DNA of 58,164 nucleotides. Source: Aminobacter aganoensis. Its GTDB lineage: Bacteria; Pseudomonadota; Alphaproteobacteria; Rhizobiales; Rhizobiaceae. The DNA lies in assembly GCF_014206975.1 (NCBI RefSeq), contig NZ_JACHOU010000026.1:1-58164 (forward strand), written 5' to 3'. Of the stretch, positions 1 through 7,903 are shown piece by piece; position 1 is the stretch's first letter; each line of letters begins with the position of its first letter. Both the position numbers and the translations under genes were made by a program. The notes below the pieces were generated by a model. That model was not told where the DNA came from and made no database searches. It saw only the letters and a program-made list of their open reading frames with translations.

Positions 1-8
1 TTCCTCCC

Positions 9-704
9 TCAGGCGCCGCGGAAGCCGCGGGCGCGGGCGTTTTCAAGCGCAGCGGCCTTCACCGCCGCATCGTCGGCCGAGCCATTCGACAACCCGTTGA
101 GGCCAGACATATGCTGCTGACCGCCGAAGGTGGTCAGCGGCACGTCCTTCTCCTGCCCGGGCTCGAAGCGAACGGCGGTGCCCGCGGCAATGTCGAGGCG
201 CATGCCGAAGGCCGCCGCGCGGTCGAAGTCGAGCGCCTTGTTGACCTCGAAGAAATGATAATGGCTGCCGATCTGCACCGGACGGTCACCGGTGTTGACA
301 ACCTTGAGCGTAAGCTTGCGGCGTCCGGCATTGAGTTCGATGTCACCCTCCTCGGCAACGATGGCGCCGGGTTCGACATCGTCTGCGGTCGCGCCGGCGG
401 CCGGGCGCAGCGGTTCGTGCACGGTGACCAGCTTGGTGCCGTCGCGGAACGTCGCCTCGACCTGCAGCATCGGCAGCATTGCCGCGATCCCGGGCATGAC
501 GTCGGCCTGGGTCAGGATGGCCGAGCCGATCGACATCATCTCGGCGACCGATCGCCCTTCCCTGGCACCTTCGAGGATCTCGTCAGTGATGATCGCCACC
601 GCCTCGGGATAGTTGAGCAACAGGCCCTTGGCCCGGCGCTTGCGCGCAAGTTCGGCCGCCGTGTAGATCGTCAGGCGCTCGAGTTCGGTCGGTGTCAGCA
701 GCAT
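9..704 (-). CDS. ureAB: Urease gamma-beta fusion subunit (UreA-UreB)
   Basis: Structural part of the cytoplasmic nickel urease, which hydrolyses urea to ammonia and carbamate. Residues 1 to about 100 are the gamma domain ([14 protein letters not shown], then [20 protein letters not shown]). From about residue 112 ([18 protein letters not shown]) to about 205 is the beta domain, with [17 protein letters not shown]. The 231-residue length equals gamma plus beta, so this is a true fusion and not a read-through. The start follows GAGGAG at good spacing, and that site overlaps the ureF stop, so the two are probably translationally coupled. The catalytic subunit UreC is not in the window and is expected just past the left edge. 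Last gene seen of the amiCR-urt-ure module. Confidence 0.95.
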   Translation of the reverse strand: MLLTPTELERLTIYTAAELARKRRAKGLLLNYPEAVAIITDEILEGAREGRSVAEMMSIGSAILTQADVMPGIAAMLPMLQVEATFRDGTKLVTVHEPLRPAAGATADDVEPGAIVAEEGDIELNAGRRKLTLKVVNTGDRPVQIGSHYHFFEVNKALDFDRAAAFGMRLDIAAGTAVRFEPGQEKDVPLTTFGGQQHMSGLNGLSNGSADDAAVKAAALENARARGFRGA

Positions 705-716
705 GGTGTGAACTCC

Positions 717-1400
717 TCAATTCGAAAACAGGCGCTGGCCCGAAGCGCCGTGCAGGGCGACCGCGATCTCGCAGAGCGGCGTAAACGACCGCAGCGGCTC
801 GTCGTCGCCGACCGGGGCGCGGGCTGCGGCCTCGATAGCAGGCAGGGCGCGCGCGACAACCTTCTGCGCGTCAATGGCACCGCTCACGCCGAGCCGCACC
901 GCGGCAGTCGCCAGTGACGCCACCATCTGGTAGCCGCCGATCGCAACGGCACTCGCCTCATCGAGTTCCAGCGCCTGCCATGCCAGCCCTTGCACAACAG
1001 CCAGGTGGCCGCAGGCTTCGCCCTTGCGGACCATCGCGCGATAGGCGGCAGCGCCCCTCGTCCCAATCCGCTCATGTGTCGTCAGCAGCGCCATGCCGTT
1101 GCGGCGCGAGCCAGATCGCAGCCCCTCGACAAAGGTCGAGGCCTCGACCTCGCGATCGAGTTCGGCCAGCGCCTCAAGATCGCCCGCGAGTCGAAAAGCC
1201 CGCACCAACGCGACGCGATCAGCGGCGGCCCAGCGATGGCGGATCTGGATATCGACGAAGCCGGCAAAGTCGAAGGCGCCCAGTTTCCCGGCAAGCGTGG
1301 ACGACGCCTCCAACCCCTGCGAAAAGGCAAAGCCGCCGGAGGGAAACTGCCCATCGGCATGTTGCAGGGCGACGAGTAATTGTGCCGATGGGATGCTCAT
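717..1400 (-). CDS. ureF: Urease accessory protein UreF
   Basis: Chaperone of the UreDFG complex that loads nickel and CO2 into apo-urease; cytoplasmic. The 227-residue protein has the UreF N-terminal signature (QHADGQFPSGGFAFSQGLE, residues 13-31) and a mostly helical remainder, with normal family length. Its ATG overlaps the ureE stop by four bases (1397-1400), which indicates translational coupling. It lies between ureE and ureAB, 12 bases before ureAB. Accessory genes ahead of the structural genes is less common than ureDABCEFG. Confidence 0.93.
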   Translation of the reverse strand: MSIPSAQLLVALQHADGQFPSGGFAFSQGLEASSTLAGKLGAFDFAGFVDIQIRHRWAAADRVALVRAFRLAGDLEALAELDREVEASTFVEGLRSGSRRNGMALLTTHERIGTRGAAAYRAMVRKGEACGHLAVVQGLAWQALELDEASAVAIGGYQMVASLATAAVRLGVSGAIDAQKVVARALPAIEAAARAPVGDDEPLRSFTPLCEIAVALHGASGQRLFSN

Positions 1401-1849
1401 TCGGCCTCCTCGGCCATCTCGACGCGGCCGCCGGAGATAAGCTGCTCGATGCGTGCGGCGTAAGCCGAGGCAGGACCGTCCTGCGCGACAAGCAGATCCT
1501 CGCCGTCGAAGCGCACCCGCCAGTGCAGATTGCCGGCGTGATAGCCGAGTTCGAGCGCATCGCTCGCCGAACGCGGCGTGAACCTGAGCCAGCGCTGCTC
1601 GCCGGCGCGCACGATCACGGCGCGATGGTGGTCGAGCACCAGCACCGCGCCGTCATGCAGCTTCTGGTCGCGCGGCAAGGTGATCGCCACCTCTTCGCCC
1701 TTGTCGGTCTTGGCCATCAGCCGTCGGCGGTCGAGATCACCTGCCGCTACCGTCACGAACTCCACCGCATGGTGGTGTTCGAGATGATGAATGGCCTCAT
1801 GCAAGACCGGATCGTTGCGGCTGCCAAGCACACTTTCAACTCGGAGCAT
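1397..1849 (-). CDS. ureE: Urease accessory metallochaperone UreE
   Basis: Nickel-binding metallochaperone that delivers Ni2+ to the urease assembly complex. 150 residues. The N-terminal half has LDRRRLMAKTDKGEEVAITLPR, typical of the UreE beta domain, and the C-terminal half has ELGYHAGNLHWRVRF, in which the conserved metal-binding histidine of the GNxH motif is present. The His-rich C-terminal tail of some UreE proteins is missing; the protein ends in acidic residues (EMAEEAE). It starts 50 bases after urtE and overlaps ureF by four bases, so transporter and urease genes form one transcription unit. Confidence 0.92.
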   Translation of the reverse strand: MLRVESVLGSRNDPVLHEAIHHLEHHHAVEFVTVAAGDLDRRRLMAKTDKGEEVAITLPRDQKLHDGAVLVLDHHRAVIVRAGEQRWLRFTPRSASDALELGYHAGNLHWRVRFDGEDLLVAQDGPASAYAARIEQLISGGRVEMAEEAE

Positions 1850-1899
1850 CTCAAAATCCTTTCTGCGCCTGACGTTCAGGCTGGCGGCGGCCTTCGCGG

Positions 1900-2595
1900 C
1901 TACAGGCCCATATGCTTGTGGATCAGCTCATTGCTGAGATTGGCGGTGTCACCCTCGGCAGCGATCTGCCCCTTCTCCAGAATGGCGAAGCGGTGTGCAG
2001 CGGTACGGGCGAAACGTATCTTCTGCTCGACCAGGATGATGGTCAGGCCATGATCCCGGTTGAGCGACACGATCGCCTCTTCGATATGCTCGACGATGTT
2101 GGGCTGGATGCCCTCCGTCGGTTCATCGAGAACCAGGATGCTCGGATCGGTGGCAAGCGCGCGGGCAATTGCCAGCTGCTGCTGCTGTCCGCCCGAAAGA
2201 TTGGTGCCACGCCGGTTCAGGTGGTCCTTCAGGAACGGAAACAGCGTCCAAACCAGTGGCGGCACCGAGGTCTGGCCATCCGCCCGGGCGTTGCAGCCGA
2301 GCAGGATGTTGTCGAGCACGCTGAGCCCGGGCACGATCTCGCGCCCTTGCGGAACATAGCCGATGCCGCGCCGCGCCCGCTGGTAGGTGAGGTCGCCACT
2401 GATGTCGGCGCCTTCGAACTCGATGGTGCCTTTGGTGTTCACGGTGATGCCGAGCAGGCTGCGCAGCAGCGTCGTCTTGCCGACGCCATTGCGCCCCATG
2501 ATGCAGAACACCTCGCCCTTGCGGATTTCAAGGTTGAGATCGTGGATGATGTGGCTGGTTCCGTAGAACGCATTGAGGTCTTTGAACTTAAGCAT
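1900..2595 (-). CDS. urtE: Urea ABC transporter ATP-binding subunit UrtE
   Basis: LivF-type ATPase of the urea uptake transporter, on the cytoplasmic face. 231 residues from the chosen start. It has Walker A GRNGVGKTTLL near residue 38, ABC signature LSGGQQQQLAIARAL and Walker B ILVLDEPTEGIQP; the EGIQPN stretch after Walker B is typical of UrtE rather than LivF. The start at MLKFKDLNAFYG is preferred over a start seven codons upstream because homologues begin here. It overlaps the urtD stop by eight bases (2588-2595). Confidence 0.93.
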   Translation of the reverse strand: MLKFKDLNAFYGTSHIIHDLNLEIRKGEVFCIMGRNGVGKTTLLRSLLGITVNTKGTIEFEGADISGDLTYQRARRGIGYVPQGREIVPGLSVLDNILLGCNARADGQTSVPPLVWTLFPFLKDHLNRRGTNLSGGQQQQLAIARALATDPSILVLDEPTEGIQPNIVEHIEEAIVSLNRDHGLTIILVEQKIRFARTAAHRFAILEKGQIAAEGDTANLSNELIHKHMGL

Positions 2596-3382
2596 GGCTG
2601 AGCGTCGCCGATCCAAGATAGGCCTCGATCACTGCGGGATTGCCTTCGATCTCCTCCGCGGTTCCCTCGGCAAGGACAGCCCCCTGGTGCATCACGGTGA
2701 TGGTCTCGCAAATGCGGCGAACGAAGGCCATGTCGTGCTCGATCACCAGCACCGTGTGGCTGCCCGCGAGATCGAGCAGCAGCTCCGCCGTCTTGTCGGT
2801 CTCGGCCGCCGTCATGCCGGCGGCGGGCTCGTCGAGCAGGATGATTTTTGGATCCTGGCTCAGCACCATCGCCAGTTCGAGCCATTGCAACTGGCCATGC
2901 GACAGTTCCGATGCCTTGCGCTTCAGCGAGCCGAGCAGGCCAGTCCGTTCGGCAACCGCGATCTCCTTGTCGTTTGGCCCTGGTTTCACCCGGTCGAACA
3001 GGTTCTGGAAGACGCGGACACGGCGGTTGCTCGCCACCTGCAGGTTTTCCAGTACCGTCATGTCCTTGAACACTGTCGGCGTCTGGAACTTGCGGCCGAC
3101 GCCGCTGCGAGCGATCGCGGCTTCGCCTATGCCGGTGATATTGCGGTCGCGAAGCCAGATCTCGCCCTCGGAGGGCAGTGTCTTGCCGCACAGAAGGTCG
3201 AGCAAAGTCGACTTGCCGGCACCGTTGGCGCCGATGATCACCCTAAGCTCGCCGTCGGCGATCGACAGGTCGACGTCGCGCACGGCGGGAAATTCGTCGA
3301 ACCGTACCGTCAGTTTCTGTGTCCGCAGGATCGGCACCGCCGACACGGTCTCCATCTTCGATGGCCTATGAACGGCATTCAT
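2588..3382 (-). CDS. urtD: Urea ABC transporter ATP-binding subunit UrtD
   Basis: LivG-type ATPase, partner of UrtE in powering urea import. 264 residues. Walker A is GANGAGKSTLL, the signature is LSHGQLQWLELAMVL, where the usual SGGQ is SHGQ as in other UrtD proteins, and Walker B is IILLDEPAAGM, followed by the H-loop VIEHDMAFV. The first ten residues could be an over-extension, with an internal ATG at METVSAVP as alternative. Three bases separate it from urtC upstream and it overlaps urtE downstream. Confidence 0.93.
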   Translation of the reverse strand: MNAVHRPSKMETVSAVPILRTQKLTVRFDEFPAVRDVDLSIADGELRVIIGANGAGKSTLLDLLCGKTLPSEGEIWLRDRNITGIGEAAIARSGVGRKFQTPTVFKDMTVLENLQVASNRRVRVFQNLFDRVKPGPNDKEIAVAERTGLLGSLKRKASELSHGQLQWLELAMVLSQDPKIILLDEPAAGMTAAETDKTAELLLDLAGSHTVLVIEHDMAFVRRICETITVMHQGAVLAEGTAEEIEGNPAVIEAYLGSATLSHA

Positions 3383-3385
3383 CGG

Positions 3386-4555
3386 TCACGCCTCCCTTGC
3401 GGTCAGTTCGGTCTGGACGCGCTCGGACTTGTCGGAGCGTTCAGTCTTGCCGGAGGGCCTTGTCTCGCCGAGCCGCTCGGTCCTGCCGTTGCGTTCGATG
3501 AACGCCTTGAAGATTCCGGCGATGCCGTTCGGCATGAACAGCACGACGACGACGAAAAGCAGCCCCAGGATAATAGGCCACACCGGCTGGAAAGTCGCGC
3601 TTTCGCTGGCAAGCGAGCCGACGAAGTTGACGATCAGCGCGCCGATGCAGGCGCCAAGCAGCGACGCACGACCACCGGTCGCCGCCCAGATCACCATCGA
3701 GATACTGAGTGACGTCGCCATCAGCGACGGCGTGGCGAATTCCGATGTGAGCGTGAACAGCATCCCGGCCAGGCCGGCGACGCCGGCTGAAACGCAGAAG
3801 ATGAAGAGCTTGAAGTTCTCGACATCGTAGCCGAGGTAGCGCGCGCGTGCCTCGTCCTCACGGATGGCCTTGAGCACCTGGCCGATACGTCCGGTCAGCA
3901 TATAGCGGGCGAGCAGGATCACCGCGATCAGCGTGAAAGCGACGGCGTAATATGCGCTCGGACCATAGGGGTCGAACTCGAAGCCGCCGATCTCCAGCAG
4001 TGCCAGGTCGGCCAGACCATTGAAGCCGCCGGTCAGCGGCTGGTTGTTGATGATGAGCAATTGCCCGATAAGGGCGAAGGCCAGCGTGATGATGCTGACA
4101 TAGACGCCCGTCGTACGCCGCTTGAACATGACGTAGCCGATGCCGGCCGCCAGGATGCACGGCACGACGATGCCCGCAATCATGCCAACCGCGACCGAGC
4201 GGAACGGGATCCATAGGAACGAGCCCGTGGTGACGCAGCAAAGGTCGCGAACCGCGTTCGGTTCCATGTTGAGCAGCATGAGCTGCGGCACCGGATTGTT
4301 TTCCGGAACGGCAAGCGTCAGCGACATCGCCAGCATGTAGGCGCCCATGCCGAAGAACAGCCCCTGGCCGAGGCTGAGGATGCCGGCATAGCCCCACGAC
4401 ATGCTGATGCCGATCGCGCAGATCGAATAGACCAGGTAGATCGCGACACGGTTGGTCCAGAAGCTGTTGAGCACCAGCGGAAGCGCGAGCACAACGGCGA
4501 AGAAGGCGATGTAGGCGATGATGGAAGCGGTGCGGTAAGTCATGCGCTCGTCCAT
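3386..4555 (-). CDS. urtC: Urea ABC transporter permease UrtC
   Basis: LivM-type inner-membrane permease for urea. 389 residues with about ten hydrophobic segments, the family motif SMSWGYAGILSLGQGLFFGMGAY near residues 50-75, and the conserved permease loop AIREDEARARYLGYDVENFKL. The C-terminus carries a charged cytoplasmic tail of about 35 residues rich in K, R, E and S (SGKTERSDKSERVQTE) that is longer than in many homologues. An in-frame ATG four codons in (MTYRTAS) is an alternative start. It follows urtB by 13 bases. Confidence 0.92.
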   Translation of the reverse strand: MDERMTYRTASIIAYIAFFAVVLALPLVLNSFWTNRVAIYLVYSICAIGISMSWGYAGILSLGQGLFFGMGAYMLAMSLTLAVPENNPVPQLMLLNMEPNAVRDLCCVTTGSFLWIPFRSVAVGMIAGIVVPCILAAGIGYVMFKRRTTGVYVSIITLAFALIGQLLIINNQPLTGGFNGLADLALLEIGGFEFDPYGPSAYYAVAFTLIAVILLARYMLTGRIGQVLKAIREDEARARYLGYDVENFKLFIFCVSAGVAGLAGMLFTLTSEFATPSLMATSLSISMVIWAATGGRASLLGACIGALIVNFVGSLASESATFQPVWPIILGLLFVVVVLFMPNGIAGIFKAFIERNGRTERLGETRPSGKTERSDKSERVQTELTAREA

Positions 4556-4568
4556 GTTTCAGCCAAGC

Positions 4569-5459
4569 TCAGCGGCTCTTGGTGACGAAGAGGCCCTGAG
4601 GCTTGAAGAGGAGAATGAAGATGACGACGGCAAACAGGACTGTCCGTCCGTAGACGTCGTTTGCCCAGGTGGCGACAAAGCTCTGGACCTCGCCGAGAAT
4701 GCCTGCCGAGGCAAAAGTGCCGAGCAGATGGCCGACACCGCCGGCGACCACGACGAGGAAGGCGTCGACGACATAGGGAGTGCCCATGTCGGGCGACACG
4801 GTCTTGAAGCCCGAGACCAGCACGCCGGCGATGCCTGCAAGCCCGGAGCCGTAGGCGAAGGCCAGCATGTTGACGCGCTTGTCGTTGATGCCGCAGGCGG
4901 CCGCCGTGTTGCGGGCGACCGAGACGGCACGCAGTTGGCTGCCGAAACGCGTCTTGTAGATGAGCAGCCAGGTGATGGCGCCCAGAGCCAGCGCGGCCAC
5001 GAACACGAAGGCTCGATAGACCGGTATGTTGGCGCCGAAAACGCGGATGGCCTGTTGGAGTTCGGCGGGAACGGGCACGTTCTGCAGGTCCGAGCCGAGG
5101 CCATCGATCTCGACGCCGAACAACCCGAGCCCGAAGTGGATCCGGATGAGTTGCTGCAGGATGAGGGCGATGCCCCATGTCGCCAGCAAGGTATCGAGCA
5201 GCCGCCCGTACAGCCTGCGCACGACGGTGCGTTCGATGATCAGCCCGAATGTCGCCGTCACCAGGAATGCCAGCGGCAGGCAGAGATAAATGTTGATGCC
5301 GAGATGCTTGGTCGCCAGCACCGTGGTGTAGGCGCCGATCATCACCATCTCGCCATGGGCGAGGTTGATGACGCTCATGGTGCCGTAGATGATTGCCAGG
5401 CCAAGGGCGACCATGAACAAAATCGATGCGATGCTCAGTCCGATGACAAAAGTTTCCAT
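4569..5459 (-). CDS. urtB: Urea ABC transporter permease UrtB
   Basis: LivH-type inner-membrane permease pairing with UrtC. 296 residues of mostly hydrophobic sequence, with ALGLAIIYGTMSVINLAHG near the N-terminus, a family hallmark, and a conserved GGVGHLLGTFASAGILGEVQ loop near the C-terminus. This is the short form, without the roughly 200-residue N-terminal extension seen in some UrtB proteins. It is separated from urtA by 74 bases that contain a stable hairpin (5490-5517). Confidence 0.92.
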   Translation of the reverse strand: METFVIGLSIASILFMVALGLAIIYGTMSVINLAHGEMVMIGAYTTVLATKHLGINIYLCLPLAFLVTATFGLIIERTVVRRLYGRLLDTLLATWGIALILQQLIRIHFGLGLFGVEIDGLGSDLQNVPVPAELQQAIRVFGANIPVYRAFVFVAALALGAITWLLIYKTRFGSQLRAVSVARNTAAACGINDKRVNMLAFAYGSGLAGIAGVLVSGFKTVSPDMGTPYVVDAFLVVVAGGVGHLLGTFASAGILGEVQSFVATWANDVYGRTVLFAVVIFILLFKPQGLFVTKSR

Positions 5460-5489
5460 GCCGCTTCCATCCGCGTTGGTCGGGGGTTC

Positions 5490-5517
5490 GTGCCGGCGTG
5501 AAAGTGCGCGCCGGCAC
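5490..5517 (-). promoter_or_regulatory. Intercistronic hairpin between urtA and urtB
   Basis: Perfect 9-bp inverted repeat GTGCCGGCG/CGCCGGCAC with a 10-base loop, starting 16 bases after the urtA stop. No U-run follows, so it is more likely an mRNA-stabilising or attenuating structure that keeps the binding-protein transcript abundant than a full terminator. Comparable hairpins follow three other binding-protein genes in this window. Confidence 0.6.
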
Positions 5518-5533
5518 TACTGGCAGTCGGGGA

Positions 5534-6781
5534 CTAGAGCGTCGCTCCGCTTGTCGTGCAGACCCGCTTTTCGGCCGTCTCGCCGACACTGGAGTAAGGC
5601 AGCGGCACAAGCGGCTCGGCATACTGGTCGACGATGTCGAGCAGGCCGTCGGCACGTGTCTTGCCGATGCGCGGCGTCAGGTAGCTGTGCAAGTTGTCCG
5701 GGTCGATGGTGACCTTGCCCTGGGGCGCGGCGAAGGACAGGCCGCCGACATTGGCAACGATCGCCTCCGGGGCGAGGTCGCCCGCCTTTTCCGCAGCCAT
5801 CGCCCACATGTTGACGCCGACATAAACCGCTTCCATCGCAGCGTGGGTCACGGCATCAGGGCCAGCATAGGCCTTAAAGGCCTCGACGAAGACCTTGTTC
5901 TCAGGCGTGTCGACGGTCTGGAAATAGGGCAGCGACACGTAGCTGCCGAGCGCATATTCGGGGCCCATCGCCTTGATCTCGACCTCCGTCGTGGTCGAGG
6001 CGCAGAGGGGCAGCTTGTCGAAATCGTAACCCTGGTTGCGCAGCTCGCGGTAGAACGCAACGATGGAGTCGCCTACCACGTTGGAGAAGATCACGTCCGC
6101 GCCGCTGGATCCGATCTTCGAGACCATCGACGCCCATTCGGTGTGCCCGAGCGGCAGGTATTCGTCGCCGACAACCTGCATGCCGATCTTTTCGCAGATT
6201 GTCTTTGACGTCTTGGCCATTCCGCGCGGGAAGGCATAGTCGGAGCCGACGATGAAGACCTTATTCTTGCCGAGGCTCTTTTGCAGCCACGGGAGGGAAT
6301 TTTCCAGCTGCTGGTTGGGCACCGCAGAGCCGGCATAGAGCACGTTCTTGGAGCACTCCTCACCTTCGTACCAGGTCGGCCAGACGAGCAGGCCCTTGCG
6401 CCGCTCGACGACAGGCAGAACCGCCTTGCGGCTGGCAGTGGTGTAGCAGCCGAAGATCACGGGAACCTGGTCCTCGATCGTCAGCTTGCGCGCCTTTTCG
6501 CTGTAGATGCGCGGTTCGGACGCCGGATCCTCGATGATCGCGCGCAGCTTGCGGCCAAGGACGCCGCCCTTGGCGTTGATCTCGTCAATCGCCATCTGGG
6601 CGCACTGGTTCATCGACTTCTCGACGATCGCGGTGGTGCCCGTCAGTGAATACATGATCCCGACCGGGATCTCCTCCGCGGCCCAAGCCTTGTCGCCGAG
6701 GCGCAGGATCGCCGGAGCCGCAAGTCCAACAGCGGCCAGGCCCGATACCTTCAAAAATGTACGCCGATCATGGTTGTTCAT
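5534..6781 (-). CDS. urtA: Urea ABC transporter substrate-binding protein UrtA
   Basis: Periplasmic urea-binding protein that delivers substrate to UrtBC. 415 residues. The N-terminus MNNHDRRTFLKVSGLAAVGL is a twin-arginine (RRTFLK) signal followed by a hydrophobic core and AWA, so export by Tat is likely. The mature part begins EEIPVGIMYSLTGTTAI and contains FGCYTTASRKAVLPVVE and LLVWPTWYEGEECSKNV, typical of the UrtA/AmiC branch of type I binding proteins. The start at 6781 is chosen because AGGAGG lies just upstream; an upstream in-frame start would disrupt the Tat signal. First gene of urtABCDE, downstream of the amiCR leader. Confidence 0.94.
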   Translation of the reverse strand: MNNHDRRTFLKVSGLAAVGLAAPAILRLGDKAWAAEEIPVGIMYSLTGTTAIVEKSMNQCAQMAIDEINAKGGVLGRKLRAIIEDPASEPRIYSEKARKLTIEDQVPVIFGCYTTASRKAVLPVVERRKGLLVWPTWYEGEECSKNVLYAGSAVPNQQLENSLPWLQKSLGKNKVFIVGSDYAFPRGMAKTSKTICEKIGMQVVGDEYLPLGHTEWASMVSKIGSSGADVIFSNVVGDSIVAFYRELRNQGYDFDKLPLCASTTTEVEIKAMGPEYALGSYVSLPYFQTVDTPENKVFVEAFKAYAGPDAVTHAAMEAVYVGVNMWAMAAEKAGDLAPEAIVANVGGLSFAAPQGKVTIDPDNLHSYLTPRIGKTRADGLLDIVDQYAEPLVPLPYSSVGETAEKRVCTTSGATL

Positions 6782-7158
6782 TGTTCCTCCTGTCGCATCT
6801 TTGTGCGTTGGCTTTTTTGAAGCCGCCCCATTCGCGGCCACATACAAGATGTATTAGAAAAATATAATATGCAATACATCGCAACTATATTTTTCTTGTA
6901 TACTTAGAAAGTAGGACACATTCTCAATATCCGCACTTTATAACGCGAAAAATACCAAAATAGTCAGAATGTTGATTTATAGATGCTTTCTATCTATTTC
7001 ATCTCTCTCCTTGTCGCGCGGAAGGAACGACATAAGCAACCGGGGTGCTCGACTAGGTCAAAGCGACGCCGCGCACGCGTTCGCACGCGCTGCCCAATGA
7101 GCGTCAAGAAGTGCTGCAGTTAGAACCAAACGGCTGCCAACAGCCTTGTCGGAAGCCG

Positions 7159-7202
7159 AAAAACAAAAAAGCCCGCCAACTCCGTTCAGGAGTTTGCGGG
7201 CT
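7159..7202 (-). terminator. Intrinsic terminator in the amiR-urtA leader
   Basis: On the minus strand AGCCCGC-A-AACTCC pairs with GGAGTT-G-GCGGGCT (13 bp plus one A.G mismatch, loop of five). TTTTTTG and a further T-run follow directly, so this is a strong rho-independent terminator. It lies about 80 bases after the amiR stop and before urtA, exactly where an AmiR-type antiterminator should act. Confidence 0.85.
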
Positions 7203-7238
7203 ACCTAGCCTCTGGTGCGGACCCCCTTGTCTCACACC
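7199..7238 (-). promoter_or_regulatory. Candidate ANTAR-binding dual hairpin
   Basis: Hairpin P1 (7214-7238) has a 9-bp stem (GGTGTG and GAC against GTC and CGCACC, one bulged A) closing the hexaloop AAGGGG. It has A at loop position 1 and G at position 4, as the ANTAR RNA consensus requires. Three bases further, P2 (7199-7210) is GGC-TAGGTA-GCC: G at loop position 4 fits, T at position 1 does not. P2 uses bases 7199-7202, which are also the base of the terminator stem, so P2 and terminator are mutually exclusive. That is the arrangement expected for AmiR-type antitermination. Confidence 0.6.
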
Positions 7239-7281
7239 GTACCGACGACCGAGGTTCACCCGGCGTCAATTAAGTTTCATA

Positions 7282-7890
7282 CTAGTCACGCATCTCCTTA
7301 AACGTCAAGAGTTCATGTGCATTAATGATCGCACTCGCGAGATCGTCCATCGGAACGCGTTTTGCCATGGCTTGCCGGCGTATGTTCTCATAGGCGTCCT
7401 GCTCACTAAGCCCTTGCGTTTCCATCAGAATACTCTTCGCGCGCAGGATGCGGTTGTTGCCGGCCAGCTTCCGTTCCAGTTTACGGATCCGCTTGCTGGC
7501 GTTCTGCCGCTCGAGCCAGAGCGCGCGTGCAATCGTTAGATTGGTCAGCAGGCCGAACGGACGGATCGGCCGCTCGATGACCGCCAGTGCCCCGCATTCC
7601 AGCACCACCTGCAGCGTGCTCGGATCCTCGTAGGTGACCACCGCCAGCAACGCCGGATCGGACGGCTGCACCGGCCGGAACAGGCTCAGTATCTTGTCGC
7701 GGTTCTCCTGCTCGATCGAAACCAGCACTGCCACCGCCGAAGGGTTGATGGCGTCGGGCAAAGGCCAGGTCGTCTCGCAACTGCAGCCGATGCGCCTGAG
7801 ATGCTCGACCAAGGCCAGCCCCTCCTGGTCCGGCGGGTGGATGACTTGGACGCGCAAGCCCTTCAGGTCTTGGAGTATCCTGGTTGGCAC
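7282..7890 (-). CDS. amiR: ANTAR-domain antiterminator, AmiR family
   Basis: RNA-binding antitermination regulator. 202 residues: an N-terminal receiver-like domain (about 1-125) without the usual phospho-acceptor motifs, as in Pseudomonas AmiR; a short coiled-coil linker (ERQNASKRIRKLERKLAG); and a C-terminal ANTAR domain (about 140-200) with ILMETQGLSEQDAYENIRRQ and conserved Ala/aromatic positions. It starts with GTG, 13 bases after amiC. In AmiR systems the protein is held inactive by AmiC until ligand binds, then binds hexaloop RNA hairpins to block a terminator. Such a leader lies immediately downstream, before urtA. Confidence 0.88.
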   Translation of the reverse strand: MPTRILQDLKGLRVQVIHPPDQEGLALVEHLRRIGCSCETTWPLPDAINPSAVAVLVSIEQENRDKILSLFRPVQPSDPALLAVVTYEDPSTLQVVLECGALAVIERPIRPFGLLTNLTIARALWLERQNASKRIRKLERKLAGNNRILRAKSILMETQGLSEQDAYENIRRQAMAKRVPMDDLASAIINAHELLTFKEMRD

Positions 7891-7903
7891 CGAAAACGAT
7901 CCG

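Larger units (their letters stand above)
6782..7281 (-). promoter_or_regulatory. Long 5' leader region of urtA
   Basis: A 500-base non-coding stretch between amiR and urtA. From amiR it holds an ANTAR-type hairpin (7214-7238), a small competing hairpin (7199-7210), an intrinsic terminator (7159-7202) and then about 370 bases leading to urtA. The last part (6840-7010) is strikingly AT-rich against a GC-rich background and includes an 8-bp inverted repeat GATGTATT/AATACATC (6848-6880, spacing 17). A separate urtA promoter could lie here; I see no convincing -35/-10 or sigma-54 site. Confidence 0.6.

Noticed and set aside
111-917. 268-codon plus-strand frame across ureAB and ureF
   Set aside because: Antisense to two well-supported urease genes; its sequence has no recognisable motif.
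7035-7050. Sigma-54-like promoter on the minus strand upstream of urtA (GAGCACC-N4-TTGCT)
   Set aside because: The invariant GG of the -24 box is AG, so I do not count it as a sigma-54 promoter.
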